7,565 bases of DNA, from assembly GCA_013696905.1 (NCBI GenBank), contig JACCXP010000434.1:1-7565 (forward strand), read 5' to 3'. The translations under genes were made by a program, and so were the position numbers. The notes beneath the pieces were generated by a model that saw only the letters and a program-made list of their open reading frames with translations, had not been told where the DNA came from and did not search any database. Below, piece after piece: positions 6,333 to 7,565 of this stretch. Source of the stretch: Thermoleophilaceae bacterium (lineage in GTDB: Bacteria > Actinomycetota > Thermoleophilia > Solirubrobacterales > Thermoleophilaceae). Position 1 is the stretch's first letter. Each line of letters begins with the position of its first letter.

Positions 6333-6731
6333 TTACCAGACCTCCGCCACCAGCTCGCCGCCGACGCCGGCGCGGCGCGCCTCGTGGCCGGTCATCACGC
6401 CGTGCGAGGTGGAGACGATCGAGGTGCCCATGCCGCCGAGCACCTTGGGGATCTGGCCGGCGCTTACGTAGGTGCGCCGGCCGGGGCGCGAGACGCGGCG
6501 AATGCCGGTGATCACGGGCTGGCGGTCGTCGGTGTACTTGAGCCGCACACGCAGCACGTCGCCGATGCGCCCGGGCTCGGTCGCGTAGCCCTCGATGTAG
6601 CCCTGCTCGCGCAGGATGCGCGCGAGCTCGACCTTGAAGCCGGAGGCCGGGATCTCGGCGTCGGCATGGTCGGCGCTCGCGGCGTTGCGGATGCGGGTGA
6701 GGAAGTCGGCGACTGGATCGGTCATCGACAT
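6333..6731 (-). CDS. rpsH: 30S ribosomal protein S8
   Basis: Primary 16S rRNA-binding protein of the central domain; in E. coli it also represses spc operon translation by binding a structure near the start of rplE, which lies outside this window. The 132-residue product begins MSMTDPVADFLTRIRNA and carries the C-terminal signature GGMGTSIVSTSHGVMTGHEA (99-118). Two in-frame ATGs (6729-6731 and 6723-6725) are possible; the first is 4 bases after the rpsN stop and has GGTGATC 3 bases upstream, so I prefer it. Confidence 0.98.
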   Translation of the reverse strand: MSMTDPVADFLTRIRNAASADHADAEIPASGFKVELARILREQGYIEGYATEPGRIGDVLRVRLKYTDDRQPVITGIRRVSRPGRRTYVSAGQIPKVLGGMGTSIVSTSHGVMTGHEARRAGVGGELVAEVW

Positions 6732-6735
6732 GCGA

Positions 6736-6921
6736 TCACCACGACGACTTCGTCAGGCCGGGGATGAAGCCCTCATGGGCGATCTCGCGCAGGCAGATCC
6801 GACAGAGGCCGAACTTGCGGTAGTAGGCGCGCGGGCGCCCGCAGCGCCGGCAACGGTTGTAGGCCCGCGTCTTGTACTTCTGGGGGCGCTGCTGGCGCAC
6901 CACCTGTGAGGTCTTAGCCAT
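6736..6921 (-). CDS. rpsN: 30S ribosomal protein S14, zinc-binding type Z
   Basis: Small-subunit head protein. The 61-residue product is the short, zinc-binding form: Cys24-X2-Cys27 and Cys40-X2-Cys43 form the zinc ribbon, with [20 protein letters not shown] (40-59) as the conserved end. Proteobacteria such as E. coli have a longer, zinc-free S14 of about 100 residues. The ATG is 14 bases after rplE, with AAGGAG 3 bases upstream as a strong but close ribosome binding site. The position between rplE and rpsH is the usual one. Confidence 0.98.
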   Translation of the reverse strand: MAKTSQVVRQQRPQKYKTRAYNRCRRCGRPRAYYRKFGLCRICLREIAHEGFIPGLTKSSW

Positions 6922-6935
6922 GTGCTCCTTCGTCC

Positions 6936-7565
6936 TTAAGTGGTCGCGTCCGGTGAGTCTTCCTCGACGGCAGAGGGCTGCGAACGCTCGTAGGCGTCCG
7001 GATCCTCTTCCTTGAGCTGCTCGAGCGCGGCCCGCTCGGCCTCCGCACGCGCTCGCGCCTCCTCGCGCCGGCGCTCCTCGTCGGCCTCGTCGGGATCGGG
7101 AGCGGCGCGTCCCGGGCGCCCCTCCTGCGAGAACGGCATCCCGAACGCCTCGAGCAGCGCGAACGCCTCCTCGTCACTGCGGGCCTTGATCGTCATCGTG
7201 ATGTCGAGCCCGCGGACCTGATCGACAGCGTCGTAGTCGATCTCCGGGAAGATGATCTGCTCGCGGACGCCCATCGAGTAGTTGCCGCGGCCGTCGAAGG
7301 AGCGCGCGCTGAGGCCACGGAAGTCGCGGATGCGCGGGATCGCAATCGAGATCAGGCGGTCGAGGAACTCGTACATGCGCGCGCCGCGGAGCGTCACCGC
7401 GAGGCCGACCGGCATGCCCTCGCGCAGCTTGAACGCGGCGATCGACTGCCGCGCGCGGCGGACGTTAGGGTGCTGACCCGCGATCGTCGCGAGCTGCTCC
7501 TGCGCGGCGTCGAGCATCTTCGAGTCCTGCTTGGCCTCGCCGACGCCCATGTTGAGCGTGATCTT
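6936..7565 (-). CDS. rplE: 50S ribosomal protein L5 with a long charged C-terminal tail (5' end beyond the window)
   Basis: Binds 5S rRNA and contacts P-site tRNA and the inter-subunit bridge to S13. The window shows 209 residues; the first five codons (KITLN) precede [11 protein letters not shown], so by comparison with E. coli L5 about 30 N-terminal residues are missing. The core is unmistakable: [36 protein letters not shown] and [20 protein letters not shown]5 normally ends soon after the segment here reading [10 protein letters not shown]; this protein continues for 64 residues dominated by Glu, Arg, Ala and Asp, with a likely helix or coiled coil ([20 protein letters not shown]). The stop is TAA at 6936-6938. 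The methionine at 7550 is internal, not the start. Confidence 0.97.
   Translation of the reverse strand, partial: KITLNMGVGEAKQDSKMLDAAQEQLATIAGQHPNVRRARQSIAAFKLREGMPVGLAVTLRGARMYEFLDRLISIAIPRIRDFRGLSARSFDGRGNYSMGVREQIIFPEIDYDAVDQVRGLDITMTIKARSDEEAFALLEAFGMPFSQEGRPGRAAPDPDEADEERRREEARARAEAERAALEQLKEEDPDAYERSQPSAVEEDSPDATT

Noticed and set aside
6922..7130. The L5 tail as a separate gene or a frameshift artefact
   Set aside because: The frame is continuous with L5, there is no start codon with a ribosome binding site at the boundary, and the stop is followed directly by a well-placed rpsN start.

Overview
The window is a conserved ribosomal-protein gene cluster (the spc operon running into the start of the alpha operon), transcribed entirely from the minus strand. 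Reading in the direction of transcription, from base 7565 down to 1, the order is rplE (5' end cut off), rpsN, rpsH, rplF, rplR, rpsE, rpmD, rplO, secY, adk, map, a 104-base gap, rpmJ, rpsM, rpsK and rpsD (3' end cut off). Every long open frame on the plus strand is a shadow of these genes in GC-rich DNA.

The sequence is strongly GC-rich. The zinc (C+) forms of S14, S4 and L36, the secY-adk-map arrangement and GTG starts on four genes point to a high-GC, Gram-positive-like bacterium. Actinomycetota is the best guess, perhaps a deep-branching class such as Thermoleophilia; other high-GC phyla such as Chloroflexota cannot be excluded from this window alone. No mobile element, tRNA, rRNA or CRISPR array is visible.

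Region by region: 4112-7565 holds eight ribosomal-protein genes packed with spacings of -4 to +36 bases, which suggests one mRNA with translational coupling. 2834-4102 is secY, the pore of the Sec translocon. 2116-2790 and 1329-2102 are adk and map, the housekeeping enzymes adenylate kinase and methionine aminopeptidase. 1-1224 is the rpmJ-rpsM-rpsK-rpsD block, again with 3-4 base spacings. Together they couple synthesis of both ribosomal subunits to membrane insertion, nucleotide balance and N-terminal methionine removal.

I see no undescribed system here. The points worth a second look are: no infA between map and rpmJ, where many bacteria carry it; an 18-bp near-palindrome and a stem-loop in and beside that gap; a 64-residue charged tail on L5; a 36-residue Ala/Pro-rich tail on S5; an unusual C-N-C-D set in the adenylate kinase LID; and a map start that does not fit its Shine-Dalgarno sequence.
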